A stretch of DNA of 64,000 nucleotides from Gluconobacter sp. Dm-62 (lineage in GTDB: Bacteria; Pseudomonadota; Alphaproteobacteria; Acetobacterales; Acetobacteraceae): positions 177,560 to 241,559 of the forward strand of contig NZ_JAERLY010000003.1 of NCBI RefSeq assembly GCF_018256155.1, in the 5' to 3' direction. Positions 9,489 through 17,675 of the stretch are shown one piece after another. Both the position numbers and the translations under genes were made by a program. Every line of letters begins with the position of its first letter. Position 1 is the stretch's first letter. The notes under the pieces are model-generated. The model saw only the letters and a list, made by a program, of their open reading frames with translations. It was not told where the DNA came from and made no database searches.

Positions 9489-9588
9489 CGCGCGCCCGCG
9501 GATGCCCCTTACGGTTGTCTTCGCGGAATTGCGCGACTATTCCTGACAAATCGAAACGGTATGTCATAATCAGGACAGGGAATTTCTC

Positions 9589-9930
9589 GTGAAGCTTGCG
9601 AATATCTGCTCATGCGCTTTAGGGCTGGGCGTCCTGATTTCGGCGCCCCAGGCTTCGGCCGAGATTTCAAAGCCTGTGGAAAGTGTTGTCAACGGCATGC
9701 ATGTCGTGGACAGGATGATCGTGCTTCAGGTTGGGGGCAGCGAAATCGCGGCACTTCCGCCGAATGTGCAGTCAGCTTCCACATCCGTTCCAGATGTTCT
9801 GAGCATCAACCTCGTTTCCCATCAGGTGGCAGAGATCATGGCTCGGAAGGAAGGGCGAACGGACGTTCTGTTCAGTGGCCGCGACACCATTTACCGGTAT
9901 CACGTTACGGTCCAGCGCCCACAACACTGA
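9589..9930 (+). CDS. Secreted pilus-assembly N-terminal domain protein (RcpC/CpaC N-domain type)
   Basis: This exported protein has 113 residues. The signal peptide ends at QASAE (about residue 25). The rest is one small beta-rich domain with SVPDVLSINLVSHQVAEIMARKEGRTDVLF. That pattern, a conserved 'V.d..i..v.......i.a...G.t.l...d' arrangement, is typical of the N-terminal domain preceding secretins in type II/III secretion and Tad pili. No secretin, ATPase or pilin gene is nearby, so it is an orphan. GTG at 9589 is supported by AGGACAGGG upstream. Domain assignment is by pattern; its role is unknown. Confidence 0.72.
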   Translation: MKLANICSCALGLGVLISAPQASAEISKPVESVVNGMHVVDRMIVLQVGGSEIAALPPNVQSASTSVPDVLSINLVSHQVAEIMARKEGRTDVLFSGRDTIYRYHVTVQRPQH

Positions 9931-9936
9931 TGGAAG

Positions 9937-9968
9937 ACGCAGGACCGGCGTGACCGGCGGTCCTGCGT
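9937..9968. terminator. Hairpin between convergent genes
   Basis: An 11-bp perfect inverted repeat (9937-9947 with 9958-9968) lies between the convergent stops at 9930 and 9976. The following tract is only weakly T-rich on the plus strand. It probably serves as a shared terminator. Confidence 0.65.
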
Positions 9969-9975
9969 TCTGGAT

Positions 9976-10569
9976 TTACTGGTGGTGGTTGAGCTGACGC
10001 TCGAGTGCCGCGTTCAGTGCGTCCACATCACCGTTATGACGGGCGAGGTAGGAGCTGTAATCGCCGCGCTGGTTCATGCGCAGGCTGGCTCCTTCGCCAT
10101 ACATGTCCACGACCTTGGGCGGGTTGCCGCCGATGATCAGCTGCATGTTGACTTCCGGCTGGCCCGGACGGTCGATCAGCGCATTGACGCGCTCGCCTTC
10201 CGGCGTGGCCGTCGTCGTCGTGACGCGGAAGCTCACACCCTGATAGTTGCCGATCTGGTCCGTGATGGTGTTCACCAGCACCTGATCGAACAGGGAGATG
10301 TACTTGTCACGCTGGGCCTGGGTTGCCGTCCGCCAGTACTTGCCGAGGCAGTAGCGGCCGATCCCGGTGATGTCGACATTCTCCTTGAGCAGCGGGAGAA
10401 CCTCTTTTTTCTTTTCGTCCAGCGACTTGCCCGAGTTGACGACGCCGGCCAGACGCCCACCGAAGGAGTTCACGAAATCCGTCGCCGTGCTGGCGTGAGC
10501 GGCCCCTGTTGCAACGGCGAGGGAGACGACGGCACCAAGAACAGTGCGGCGCGAAAATACGTTGAACAT
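9976..10569 (-). CDS. mlaC: MlaC-type phospholipid-binding ABC transporter periplasmic protein
   Basis: This periplasmic lipid carrier of the MlaC/Ttg2D family has 197 residues. It shuttles phospholipid between the MlaA-OmpC complex and the inner-membrane MlaFEDB transporter (known function). The N-terminus RRTVLGAVVSLAVATGAAHAS is a signal peptide with a twin Arg. The mature part has the usual TDFVNSFGG opening, GRYCLGKYWRTATQAQRDKYISLF and the C-terminal NPPKVVDMYGEGASLRMNQR segment, where most family members have V-D-hydrophobic. It starts 10 bp after the mlaA stop, so the two are co-transcribed. The inner-membrane components are not in this window. Confidence 0.92.
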   Translation of the reverse strand: MFNVFSRRTVLGAVVSLAVATGAAHASTATDFVNSFGGRLAGVVNSGKSLDEKKKEVLPLLKENVDITGIGRYCLGKYWRTATQAQRDKYISLFDQVLVNTITDQIGNYQGVSFRVTTTTATPEGERVNALIDRPGQPEVNMQLIIGGNPPKVVDMYGEGASLRMNQRGDYSSYLARHNGDVDALNAALERQLNHHQ

Positions 10570-10579
10570 GTCGTTGTCC

Positions 10580-11398
10580 TCAGTTGTACCAGTCGGGAGT
10601 GGTTGCGCGGTCATCGCCCTTGATGGTGTCGATCTGGCTCTGACGGTTCTGCTGCCACGCGCTCCGGATATAGGAGTACGGGTCCAGACTGTCCTGTTCA
10701 AGATGGTCGATCTGGTCGATGGAGCTGGCGTAGCCTTCCATGGTCCCGGCCACGTTGTAAGCCCAGTTGAAGGTTAGCAGATCATAGCCGCGGGGCACAT
10801 AGTTGATCGGCGTCAGACCCTGGCTGATGCCGTAACCGATGCCATCGCGGATATTGGTCGGCCCGACGAACGGCACGAACAGGTAGGGACCACCCGCCAC
10901 GCCCCAGGTGCCCAGCGTCAGGCCCGGATCGGTTTCATGCTGCTTGTAGCCCACGAGGCCGGCTACATCGAAGAAGCCACCCACACCAGCGCTCATGTTG
11001 ATGGCAAAGCGCATGAAGGCGTCTCCGGCGCGGCGCGGCTTGCCCGCACCGACATCGGAAAAGAACACCGCAGGCTCGCGCCAGGTTTCATTCACGTTCG
11101 CAATGGAATGACGCACGGGCTTGGGAACGGCCCAGATCCAGGCCTTGCCCACCGGGCGCAGAACCTTGTGATAGGCCCACATCTGGATGTTGTACATCTT
11201 GCGGTTTGCGGGCTCGTAGGGGTCGTTGGCGGCTTTGTAATCCGCTAGGTCGTCCGGATCTGTCGGGGGAGGATTGCGCAGCGAACCGCAGGCTCCCAGC
11301 GTCAGCAGGGCAAGCGCGCCTGCGAGAGCCCGGCCACGCCGTGACACACGACGCGTGCGCGTCTCCCGGATTTCGTTGTCGTCCTGCCGAAAGTCCAT
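10580..11398 (-). CDS. mlaA: MlaA (VacJ) family outer-membrane lipoprotein
   Basis: This outer-membrane lipoprotein of 272 residues removes misplaced phospholipids from the outer leaflet together with porins. After an Arg-rich N-terminus, the hydrophobic stretch ends in lipobox LGAC (near residue 38). The family core follows: NDPYEPANRKMYNIQMWAYH, then NETWREPAVFFSD, then GFFDVAGLVGYKQHETDPGL and LFVPFVGPTNIRDGIGYG. The ATG at 11398 lies 6-7 bases after GGGGA; ATGs at 11404 and 11410 are alternatives. It is the first gene of a two-gene mlaA-mlaC unit and is divergent from the aldose epimerase gene across 316 bp. Confidence 0.94.
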   Translation of the reverse strand: MDFRQDDNEIRETRTRRVSRRGRALAGALALLTLGACGSLRNPPPTDPDDLADYKAANDPYEPANRKMYNIQMWAYHKVLRPVGKAWIWAVPKPVRHSIANVNETWREPAVFFSDVGAGKPRRAGDAFMRFAINMSAGVGGFFDVAGLVGYKQHETDPGLTLGTWGVAGGPYLFVPFVGPTNIRDGIGYGISQGLTPINYVPRGYDLLTFNWAYNVAGTMEGYASSIDQIDHLEQDSLDPYSYIRSAWQQNRQSQIDTIKGDDRATTPDWYN

Positions 11399-11714
11399 AA
11401 CCATCCCCAAAATACCCTCCCCGGCCCAGTGCTCACGAAGAAGTCACCGGAAAACGGAAATTTTCGTAATCCGTTCCCTGCAGGACTCCATGAACCCCAA
11501 TTGGCCACGCGCCATCCGTCGCGGAAAACTGCGGAGGGGCGTAGTCATAACGTATCCTCCGATAGCGTGCATCCCTGTATGTCTGCAAATGCTGGCCGTT
11601 TGAAGAGGACGTGCGCTTTAACGATCCAGTTGGTCTTCCGCCGCTTTCCGGGCTTTGACCCCTTGGGATTTTTGGGATCAGTGTGGCCTCAACTCAACAC
11701 CCGGGAGGTTTTCA
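11399..11714. other. Divergent intergenic region, mlaA / aldose 1-epimerase
   Basis: The 316 bases separate two divergent genes and must contain both promoters. Apart from the Shine-Dalgarno sequences at each end, I recognise no riboswitch, palindrome or small gene. Confidence 0.5.
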
Positions 11715-12875
11715 ATGTCCAGATTCTTCGGTTCAAGGAGCGCTCTTCTCGCGACTGTCGCAGCACTTTCCGTAAGCGCTGGCGTGGCACAGGCGCATCC
11801 CACTGTTGCAAGCCAGCCCTGGGGCAGCACGCCGGACGGCAAACCCGTGCGGATCGTAACCCTGAAAAACGGTCTCGGCACGACGGCCCGCGTCATCACC
11901 TATGGCGGCATCATCCAGTCCGTCGAGACGCCGGACCGTGAGGGGCATGTCCAGGACGTGGTTCTCGGGTTCGACAACCTGAAGGGCTACACGGTCGATA
12001 GCGCGAAGGGTGGTTTGTTCTTTGGCGCCATTATCGGCCGCTATGCCAACCGTCTGGCGGCCGGGACTTTCCCCGTTGAAGGCAAGACGTACCATACGGA
12101 CATCACTGCCCCGCCCAACGCGCTGCATGGTGGCAAGAAGGGCTTCGACAAGAACGCCTGGACGATCGAAAAGACCGGCACCAACGCCAATGGCGCGTAT
12201 CTGACGCTCAAGCTCGTCAGTCATGACGGTGATCAGGGCTTCCCCGGCACGCTGACGACGCATGTGACCTACACGCTGGGTACGGATAATGCCCTGTCGC
12301 TGCATTATGTCGCCACGACCGATGCGCCGACGGTTCTGAACCTGACGAATCACAGCTACTGGAACCTGAACGGTGAGGGTTCGGGCTCCATCGAGCCGGA
12401 AATCCTTCAGATCAACGCTGATGGCTTCACGCCGGCCGACGCCACGTCCATCCCGACCGGCCAGATCGCCCCTGTCGCCGGCACGCCGCTGGACTTCAGC
12501 AAGCCGACCGTTATCGGGGATCGTCTGCGCAGCAACGATCAGCAGATGATGTATGCGCGTGGCTATGACATGAACTGGGTCGTCAACGGGCCGTATGGTC
12601 AGACGCCGCGTCTGGCTGGCAAGGTCTATGATCCGCGTTCGGGCCGCAGCATGGAGATCCTGACGAACCAGCCGGGGCTTCAGGTCTATACGTCCAATTC
12701 GCTGGATGGTGGGTATGCCGGGGTGTCCGGTCATGCCTATCGTCAGGGCGATGCGATTGCGTTCGAGGCCGAGCACTACCCCGACAGCCCGAACCACCCG
12801 TCTTTCCCGACGACCGAGCTCAAGCCGGGCCAGACGTTCGATTACACAACGACGTTCAAGTTTTCGAACAAGTAA
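11715..12875 (+). CDS. galM: Secreted aldose 1-epimerase (mutarotase)
   Basis: This galactose mutarotase family enzyme of 386 residues interconverts alpha and beta anomers of aldoses. A signal peptide, ending near VAQAH (about residue 28), places it in the periplasm, unlike cytoplasmic GalM. Visible active-site landmarks are GRYANR, the His in NALHGGKKGFD, the His in LTNHSYWNLNG and the catalytic Glu in AFEAEHYPDSPNHP. ATG 11715 lies 7 bases after GGGAGG; the frame extending to 11655 is upstream of that site. A periplasmic mutarotase fits an organism that oxidises sugars with membrane dehydrogenases specific for one anomer (inference). It is followed directly by a terminator. Confidence 0.95.
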   Translation: MSRFFGSRSALLATVAALSVSAGVAQAHPTVASQPWGSTPDGKPVRIVTLKNGLGTTARVITYGGIIQSVETPDREGHVQDVVLGFDNLKGYTVDSAKGGLFFGAIIGRYANRLAAGTFPVEGKTYHTDITAPPNALHGGKKGFDKNAWTIEKTGTNANGAYLTLKLVSHDGDQGFPGTLTTHVTYTLGTDNALSLHYVATTDAPTVLNLTNHSYWNLNGEGSGSIEPEILQINADGFTPADATSIPTGQIAPVAGTPLDFSKPTVIGDRLRSNDQQMMYARGYDMNWVVNGPYGQTPRLAGKVYDPRSGRSMEILTNQPGLQVYTSNSLDGGYAGVSGHAYRQGDAIAFEAEHYPDSPNHPSFPTTELKPGQTFDYTTTFKFSNK

Positions 12876-12880
12876 GACAC

Positions 12881-12919
12881 AACAGGGTCCAGGGCGTAGG
12901 CCCCGGACCCTGTTTTTTC
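12881..12919 (+). terminator. Rho-independent terminator of galM
   Basis: A 10-bp perfect stem (12881-12890 with 12905-12914) is followed by a T-run. It starts five bases after the galM stop and also separates it from the convergent cysE gene. Confidence 0.93.
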
Positions 12920-12933
12920 TTTAAGCCAGGCCT

Positions 12934-13716
12934 TCAGGCTGGCCGGGGCGTGCTGCCCACAATCCGTGCCGGATTGCCGACCGCTGTGGAATAGGCCGGG
13001 ATGTCTTCCAGCACTACAGAGGCCGCGCCGATCCGGGCATATTCCCCAATGACGAGACGCCCGAGGATGCGTGCGCCTGCGCCGATCATGGCGCCGCGAC
13101 GCACGATGGGGTGACGGTTGCCGCTCAGCTTGCCCGTACCACCCAGCGTAACATCCTGAAACAGCGAAACATCGTCTTCGACGATGCTGGTTTCGCCAAT
13201 GACGATGCCTGTTCCATGATCAATGCTCAGCCGCCGTCCCAGACGGGCCGCGGGGTGAATGTCGATGGCGAACAGCTCGTTGATCCGGCTCTGGAAATGA
13301 TGGGCCAGATGCTGGCGACCCTTCGTCCAGAGATGGTGCGAAATCCGGTAGGCCTGAAGCGCCTGCCATCCCTTGAAGAACAGGAAGGGTGTGACGAGGT
13401 CCGGACAGGCCGGGTCGCGGTCATAGGTCGCGAGAATGTCCGCCGCCGCTGCTTCCGCAATGTCGGGATCGGCACTCAGGATCGAGGCGACGAGACGGGT
13501 AATGCTGGTCGCCGGGATGGAGCGGTCCGCGAGTTTGGTGCCCAGCAGGGACGCCAGCGCGGACGGGAAGTCCGGATGATCACCGATATTGGTGGAAAAG
13601 ACGTCCTGGATCAGCGGGTCATGGCAACTGCAGGCCTGGGACTGCATGTCCTTCCAGAAGGCTGTGAGATCCGACGTTCGGTCCATTCTGGATATCTCTT
13701 CGGCTACTCCTGTCAT
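12934..13716 (-). CDS. cysE: Serine O-acetyltransferase
   Basis: This cytoplasmic enzyme of 260 residues makes O-acetylserine from serine and acetyl-CoA, the committed step of cysteine synthesis. The N-terminal helical domain contains FFKGWQALQAYRISHHLW. The C-terminal left-handed beta-helix starts at DIHPAARLGRRLSIDHGTG and includes the active-site His/Asp region and DVTLGGTGKLSGNRHP. The C-terminus is STPRPA and lacks the terminal Ile that docks into CysK in E. coli and many others. The ATG overlaps the stop of the hydroxylase upstream (ATGA at 13713-13716), indicating translational coupling; ATG 13686, with GAAGAG upstream, is an alternative. Confidence 0.94.
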   Translation of the reverse strand: MTGVAEEISRMDRTSDLTAFWKDMQSQACSCHDPLIQDVFSTNIGDHPDFPSALASLLGTKLADRSIPATSITRLVASILSADPDIAEAAAADILATYDRDPACPDLVTPFLFFKGWQALQAYRISHHLWTKGRQHLAHHFQSRINELFAIDIHPAARLGRRLSIDHGTGIVIGETSIVEDDVSLFQDVTLGGTGKLSGNRHPIVRRGAMIGAGARILGRLVIGEYARIGAASVVLEDIPAYSTAVGNPARIVGSTPRPA

Positions 13717-14921
13717 ACGCCCATGGCCTTCTGCACAAACGCCCGGCGCAGGGCAGGGAAACGCTGAACGCCCGCGATACCGATATCGCGCAAGCGGCGC
13801 AGAATGGGATTGTCGTTTCCGAACAGGCGCTCAAGTGCATCCGTTGCGGCGAGCATGGCCATGTTGCCGGGGCGGGTGTTGCGCTGATAGCGGACCAGAA
13901 GCTCGCGGCTTCCCATGTCCCTGCGATTGCGATGGGCCTCGATCAGCAGCTCGGCGAGTGAAATCACGTCCCGGAAGCCGATGTTCAGGCCTTGCCCTGC
14001 GATCGGATGAATGCCGTGTGCTGCATCGCCTGCGAGCGCTAAGCGCGGGCCGATATAGCTCTGGGCGTACTGGGCTGAGAGCGGATAGATCCAGCGACGG
14101 CCGGTCGGGGTGATCTCGCCCAGATCCTCGTCCGCCATGCGGGCCTTGATTTCGCGGGCAAAAATTTCGTCCGGGAGGTCATGGAAGCGCTGCGCGCGGC
14201 CTTCGCCTTCGGCCCAGACGATGGCGGAGCGATGCGGGTGTTCGGCCGTGCCGGGCATGGGCAGGCGCGCGAACGGACCTTCGGGCAGGAAGTGCTCGAG
14301 GGCCACGCCGTGATGCGGCTTTTCATGCGCGATCGTCGCGACGATGCCGTATTCATTATAGGGGATTTTGGTCAGGCCGATCCGTGCCTGACGGCGCAGT
14401 GGGGAACGACGTCCTTCCGCGGCCACGGCGAGCTTTGCCGTAACGGTTTTGCCCGAGGCCAGACGGATGGAGACATGATCCGGATGGAACGTAAAATTCC
14501 CCAGATCCGGTGCCAGCACATCGAGGCTGTCATACTGCCTCAGCGTCTGGTTAATCGCCAGCCGAAGGTCCCGCGCTTCGACCATCCAGCCGAAGCTCTG
14601 GCCTTCGGGGGCGTCTTCTGGGCCGAAATGCAGTGTCAGCGGGGAGGGCGCTTCATGGGGGCGTCCGTCCGCAACCCGGATCTCATGGATCGGCTGGGCC
14701 ACGTTGGGCAGATTGTCCCAGATTCCGGCGTCGGCCAGCATCCGTCGGGAGCCTTCCGCAATGGCATAGGCCCGGCCGTCCAGAGCGGGATCTTCCATGC
14801 CGGGCAGGGCGCTGCGGTCGATGAGCAGGACGCGCACGCCCTCTGCCGCCAGACGACACGCCAGCGTGGCGCCCACAGGGCCGGCGCCGTTGATGCAGAG
14901 GTCGTAATGGGTTTTTTTCAT
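13713..14921 (-). CDS. UbiH/UbiF/COQ6-family FAD-dependent monooxygenase
   Basis: This flavoprotein hydroxylase of 402 residues belongs to the ubiquinone biosynthesis family, acting on the polyprenyl-benzenoid ring at the membrane. Dinucleotide loop NGAGPVGATLACRLA lies near residue 11. The FAD pyrophosphate motif is LAGDAAHGIHPIAGQGLNIGFRD (about 293-315), and the family DG motif region is YGIVATIAHEKPHHGVALEHFLP. ATG 14921 (MKKTHYD) is chosen because GGGAG lies nine bases upstream; ATG 14930 would abut that site. Which ring position it hydroxylates cannot be told. It leads a two-gene unit with cysE. Confidence 0.9.
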   Translation of the reverse strand: MKKTHYDLCINGAGPVGATLACRLAAEGVRVLLIDRSALPGMEDPALDGRAYAIAEGSRRMLADAGIWDNLPNVAQPIHEIRVADGRPHEAPSPLTLHFGPEDAPEGQSFGWMVEARDLRLAINQTLRQYDSLDVLAPDLGNFTFHPDHVSIRLASGKTVTAKLAVAAEGRRSPLRRQARIGLTKIPYNEYGIVATIAHEKPHHGVALEHFLPEGPFARLPMPGTAEHPHRSAIVWAEGEGRAQRFHDLPDEIFAREIKARMADEDLGEITPTGRRWIYPLSAQYAQSYIGPRLALAGDAAHGIHPIAGQGLNIGFRDVISLAELLIEAHRNRRDMGSRELLVRYQRNTRPGNMAMLAATDALERLFGNDNPILRRLRDIGIAGVQRFPALRRAFVQKAMGV

Positions 14922-14984
14922 CGTACTCATCTCCCTGCCCCTGTCCTACTCCCGCGGCGGTGTGAGCGGAAGGGGGCGCGCGCG

Positions 14985-15662
14985 TTACGATCCGCAGCGC
15001 GCCTGCCGCAACTGAACCAGCGCCAGAGCGGCCCGATGAAACAGCCGGTCCGGATGGTCCTGGCAATATTGCACAAGAAAAATCTGATCTTCCCTGACGA
15101 ATTCTGGTGTCAGGGAAAACGTCATGACCGGCTTGCCGTCCTGGTATCGGACGGCATTTATGGCTGTGACCAGCCCAAGATACCACTGGTAGAACATGAG
15201 CCCATCCTGCGTTCCAGAAGCCGCCATGGCCTTCGTGAAGTTTGCGCAGGGATTGCAGCCAATGCCGTAGGCCACTGCTCCCGGCTGGGGAGCAGGGCCG
15301 CTTTCGTCTACGACCAGCTTCCCATGTTCATCCAGATCATAACGTTCGCCGTTGTCGCCTATGACGATTGCGTTCAGCTTGCGGCTGATCTGGACCATTT
15401 TGAGCATCTGGTGTTCGTCCGGATACTTGTAGATGATGTTGCCACCGCACCACGAGAAAAACGTCCCATGCGGGGCCTTTTCAGGGTGGGGATGGGCCAG
15501 CCATTCGCCGTCACAGGAGGGGTACTTCCGGGGATCTGCCGAGGGGACGAAACAGAGCTCGTCATCGCGCTGGATGACGTCAAACCATTCCTCCAGCGTC
15601 AGGCCGCGGCCTGGACGTCCTGTCCAGACGGAATCTCGGGTAATACTGAGGTCATAGCCCAT
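14985..15662 (-). CDS. Two-module protein: immunity-like N-domain plus Rap1a/Tai-like C-domain
   Basis: The product has 225 residues. Residues 1-110 begin MGYDLSITRDSVWTGR and contain LEEWFDVIQRDDEL, WCGGNIIYKYPDEHQMLKMV and IVIGDNGERYD. This is a layout I know from small hypothetical proteins often found singly or in clusters and suspected to be immunity proteins. Residues 135-225 contain NPCANF, YQWYLGLVTAINA, then LVQYCQDHPDRLFHRAALALVQLRQARC. This resembles the Rap1a/Tai4 type VI immunity fold, where a Cys pair, a 'YL..HP' helix and an Ala-rich last helix recur. There is no clear signal peptide. ATG 15662 has GGAG five bases upstream. Module assignments are pattern-based; no toxin gene is adjacent. 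Confidence 0.7.
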   Translation of the reverse strand: MGYDLSITRDSVWTGRPGRGLTLEEWFDVIQRDDELCFVPSADPRKYPSCDGEWLAHPHPEKAPHGTFFSWCGGNIIYKYPDEHQMLKMVQISRKLNAIVIGDNGERYDLDEHGKLVVDESGPAPQPGAVAYGIGCNPCANFTKAMAASGTQDGLMFYQWYLGLVTAINAVRYQDGKPVMTFSLTPEFVREDQIFLVQYCQDHPDRLFHRAALALVQLRQARCGS

Positions 15663-15803
15663 GAATGCTCCTGAAGTCCGCAAACTATAGCGTTAAAGAA
15701 AGACAAGGAGATGCGTGTCCCCCAAAGTCAATCGAGATACTGAAAACGTTCCTGGCTGGAAAATTTCACTCAGGCTGCCATCGTTGTGCTTTACTGTCAT
15801 CCG

Positions 15804-15825
15804 TCGAAAGAGAATTTTCTTTCGA
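15804..15825. promoter_or_regulatory. Palindrome in divergent promoter region
   Basis: TCGAAAGA (15804-15811) and TCTTTCGA (15818-15825) form an 8-bp perfect inverted repeat. It lies between the divergent genes at 15662 and 15954, so it is not a terminator of either. It could be an operator; no regulator is known. Confidence 0.4.
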
Positions 15826-15953
15826 TAATTTCGTATGACTGCCGGATGGCAGGGAACAATTCATTCCCGGTGATGTTCTGTCCTGCGTCATCGTGATCAT
15901 CCGCGGGAAAAGGCGGATTCTGAATACGCAGGGGAAAGGGAACCGCAGGCCGT

Positions 15954-17189
15954 ATGATTGAACATTCCTACGTCAATTCCATGAGCCGGGTCGGGCATCT
16001 GCTGGACTGGCTGCCCGCGCCGCTGGGCTCGATCCTGCTGCTGATGCTGGCTGCCGGGATTGCGATGCTGTTCAGCCGGGTCATTACGGACGCCCTGCCG
16101 CGCCTGCCGGGTCTGCGCCGCATCCAGTTCATTCACGCCATCATCGCGCGCCTGCGCACGACCATCCGCAATTTCCTGATCATCATTGCCGTCAGTGCCG
16201 CCCTTCAGGCCACGACCGGCTTTACCGATGCGACGACTGCCTTTCTCGAACAGATGTTCCTGTGCCTGTTCATTCTCAATCTTGGCTTCGGCATCATCAA
16301 GACGTTCCGTCTGCTGACGGACCAGTACCTCAACCGGATCAGCGCCAAGGAACATACGGACGACATCACCGCCCGCTCCCATCAGACGCAGATCCGCGTC
16401 CTGCGTCGCCTGATCGAGATTTCGTTCGGTGTGCTGACGGTCGCATCCTCCCTGATGGTGTTCCATTCGGTCCAGAAATTCGGCGTCTCGCTGTTTGCTT
16501 CGGCCGGTGCGGCCTCCCTGATCGTTGGTCTGTCCGCACGACCGGCTCTGACGAACCTTCTGGCCGGCATCCAGATCGCCGTCACCCAGCCGATCCGCAT
16601 GGAGGACATGCTGATCCTGAACGGCGACTGGGCGTGGGTTGAGGAAATCAATGCGACCTATGTTGTCCTTCGCACATGGGATCGCCGCCGCTACATCGTG
16701 CCGATCTCGTACTTCCTCGAGAACCCGTTCCAGAACTGGACGCACAGTTCGCCGTCCCTGATCTGTTCGCTGTTCCTGTGGCTGGATTACCAGACGCCGG
16801 TCGAGCGTCTGCGGGAGATCTATTTCGAGGAACTGGCCAAGTGCCCCGACTGGGATCAGGACAAGACCTCCATCGGCTGTCAGATTGCGGACAGCAATGC
16901 GCAGGTCATTTCCATCCGTCTGATCGCGGGTGCCGCGGATGCGAACGGGATGTGGAATCTGGGCTGCGACATCCGCGAGCGCATGCTGCGCCGTCTGCGC
17001 ACCGAAATGCCGGAATGTCTGCCGCGTGGCCGTACCGCCATCGTCTCCGGCACGCCGGACCAGAATCCCTGGCCGGACAACCTGGTCTCGCCGCCGGTCA
17101 ATCGCCCGCAGGATGGTCCCTATCGCGGCCCGGATATGCCTGCGACCCCACCCGCTGTCCCTCCCGGCGGGATGCCCGGGCGTCCCTGA
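15954..17189 (+). CDS. MscS-family mechanosensitive channel
   Basis: This inner-membrane small-conductance mechanosensitive channel homologue has 411 residues. Four or five membrane segments occupy about residues 20-200. The pore-lining TM3 region contains SLFASAGAASLIVGLSARPALTNLLAGI, with the Gly/Ala packing pattern, followed by the conserved beta-domain sequence QPIRMEDMLILNGDWAWVEEI and PISYFLENPFQNWT. The last about 50 residues are a Pro-rich tail (ATPPAVPPGGMPGRP) not needed for the fold. It would release solutes on hypo-osmotic shock. The ATG at 15954 follows a weak GCAGG. It precedes the PII gene by 138 bp on the same strand. Confidence 0.92.
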   Translation: MIEHSYVNSMSRVGHLLDWLPAPLGSILLLMLAAGIAMLFSRVITDALPRLPGLRRIQFIHAIIARLRTTIRNFLIIIAVSAALQATTGFTDATTAFLEQMFLCLFILNLGFGIIKTFRLLTDQYLNRISAKEHTDDITARSHQTQIRVLRRLIEISFGVLTVASSLMVFHSVQKFGVSLFASAGAASLIVGLSARPALTNLLAGIQIAVTQPIRMEDMLILNGDWAWVEEINATYVVLRTWDRRRYIVPISYFLENPFQNWTHSSPSLICSLFLWLDYQTPVERLREIYFEELAKCPDWDQDKTSIGCQIADSNAQVISIRLIAGAADANGMWNLGCDIRERMLRRLRTEMPECLPRGRTAIVSGTPDQNPWPDNLVSPPVNRPQDGPYRGPDMPATPPAVPPGGMPGRP

Positions 17190-17327
17190 GACGAAGCGTT
17201 TGGGCAACAGCCCCGTTCGTTCAGGGAAATTTCAGTGAAAACGGCACGAACGGACTGCCAATATCATTATGAGACTGGCATGATCTGGGGCATACTCTGA
17301 TACAGATTGCCAGACCGCAACGAGGAT

Positions 17328-17675
17328 ATGCCGTTCGTGAAGCTCGTTACTGCCATCATCAAACCGTTCAAGCTTGATGACGTCCGCGAAGCCCTGACCC
17401 CGCTTGGGGTGCAGGGTCTGACTGTTACCGAGGTCAAGGGTTTTGGCCGCCAGAAAGGCCAGACCGAGATCTATCGTGGCGCCGAGTATCACGTCAGCTT
17501 CCTGCCCAAGCTCAAGATCGAGGTCGCCGTTTCCGACACGATCGCCGAGGACGTGATCGAAGCCATCATGACCGCAGCCCGCACCGGCAAGATCGGTGAC
17601 GGCAAGATCATGGTGTCCAGCCTCGATCAGCTCATCCGTATCCGTACGGGAGAAACCGGCGAGGGCGCTCTCTGA
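17328..17675 (+). CDS. glnK: Nitrogen regulatory protein P-II
   Basis: This PII signalling protein has 115 residues and is trimeric in known cases. It senses 2-oxoglutarate, ATP/ADP and, through uridylylation, glutamine. The sequence is canonical: [31 protein letters not shown], and the T-loop TEIYRGAEY with Tyr54 at the uridylylation position. The C-terminal [20 protein letters not shown] is also typical. ATG 17328 follows CGAGGAT. Its stop overlaps the amtB start (TGATG), so the protein is made with the transporter it gates; this is the usual glnK arrangement, though by sequence alone GlnB cannot be excluded. Confidence 0.95.
   Translation: MPFVKLVTAIIKPFKLDDVREALTPLGVQGLTVTEVKGFGRQKGQTEIYRGAEYHVSFLPKLKIEVAVSDTIAEDVIEAIMTAARTGKIGDGKIMVSSLDQLIRIRTGETGEGAL

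Noticed and set aside
14181-15674. A 497-codon plus-strand frame
   Set aside because: It lies opposite both the UbiH-type gene and the two-module gene, whose protein motifs are clear. No support for a gene on this strand.
17276-17292. Possible sigma-54 promoter ahead of glnK (TGGCATGATCTGGGGCA)
   Set aside because: GG and GC elements are present, but the spacing is one base too long for the strict -24/-12 geometry, so it was not called.
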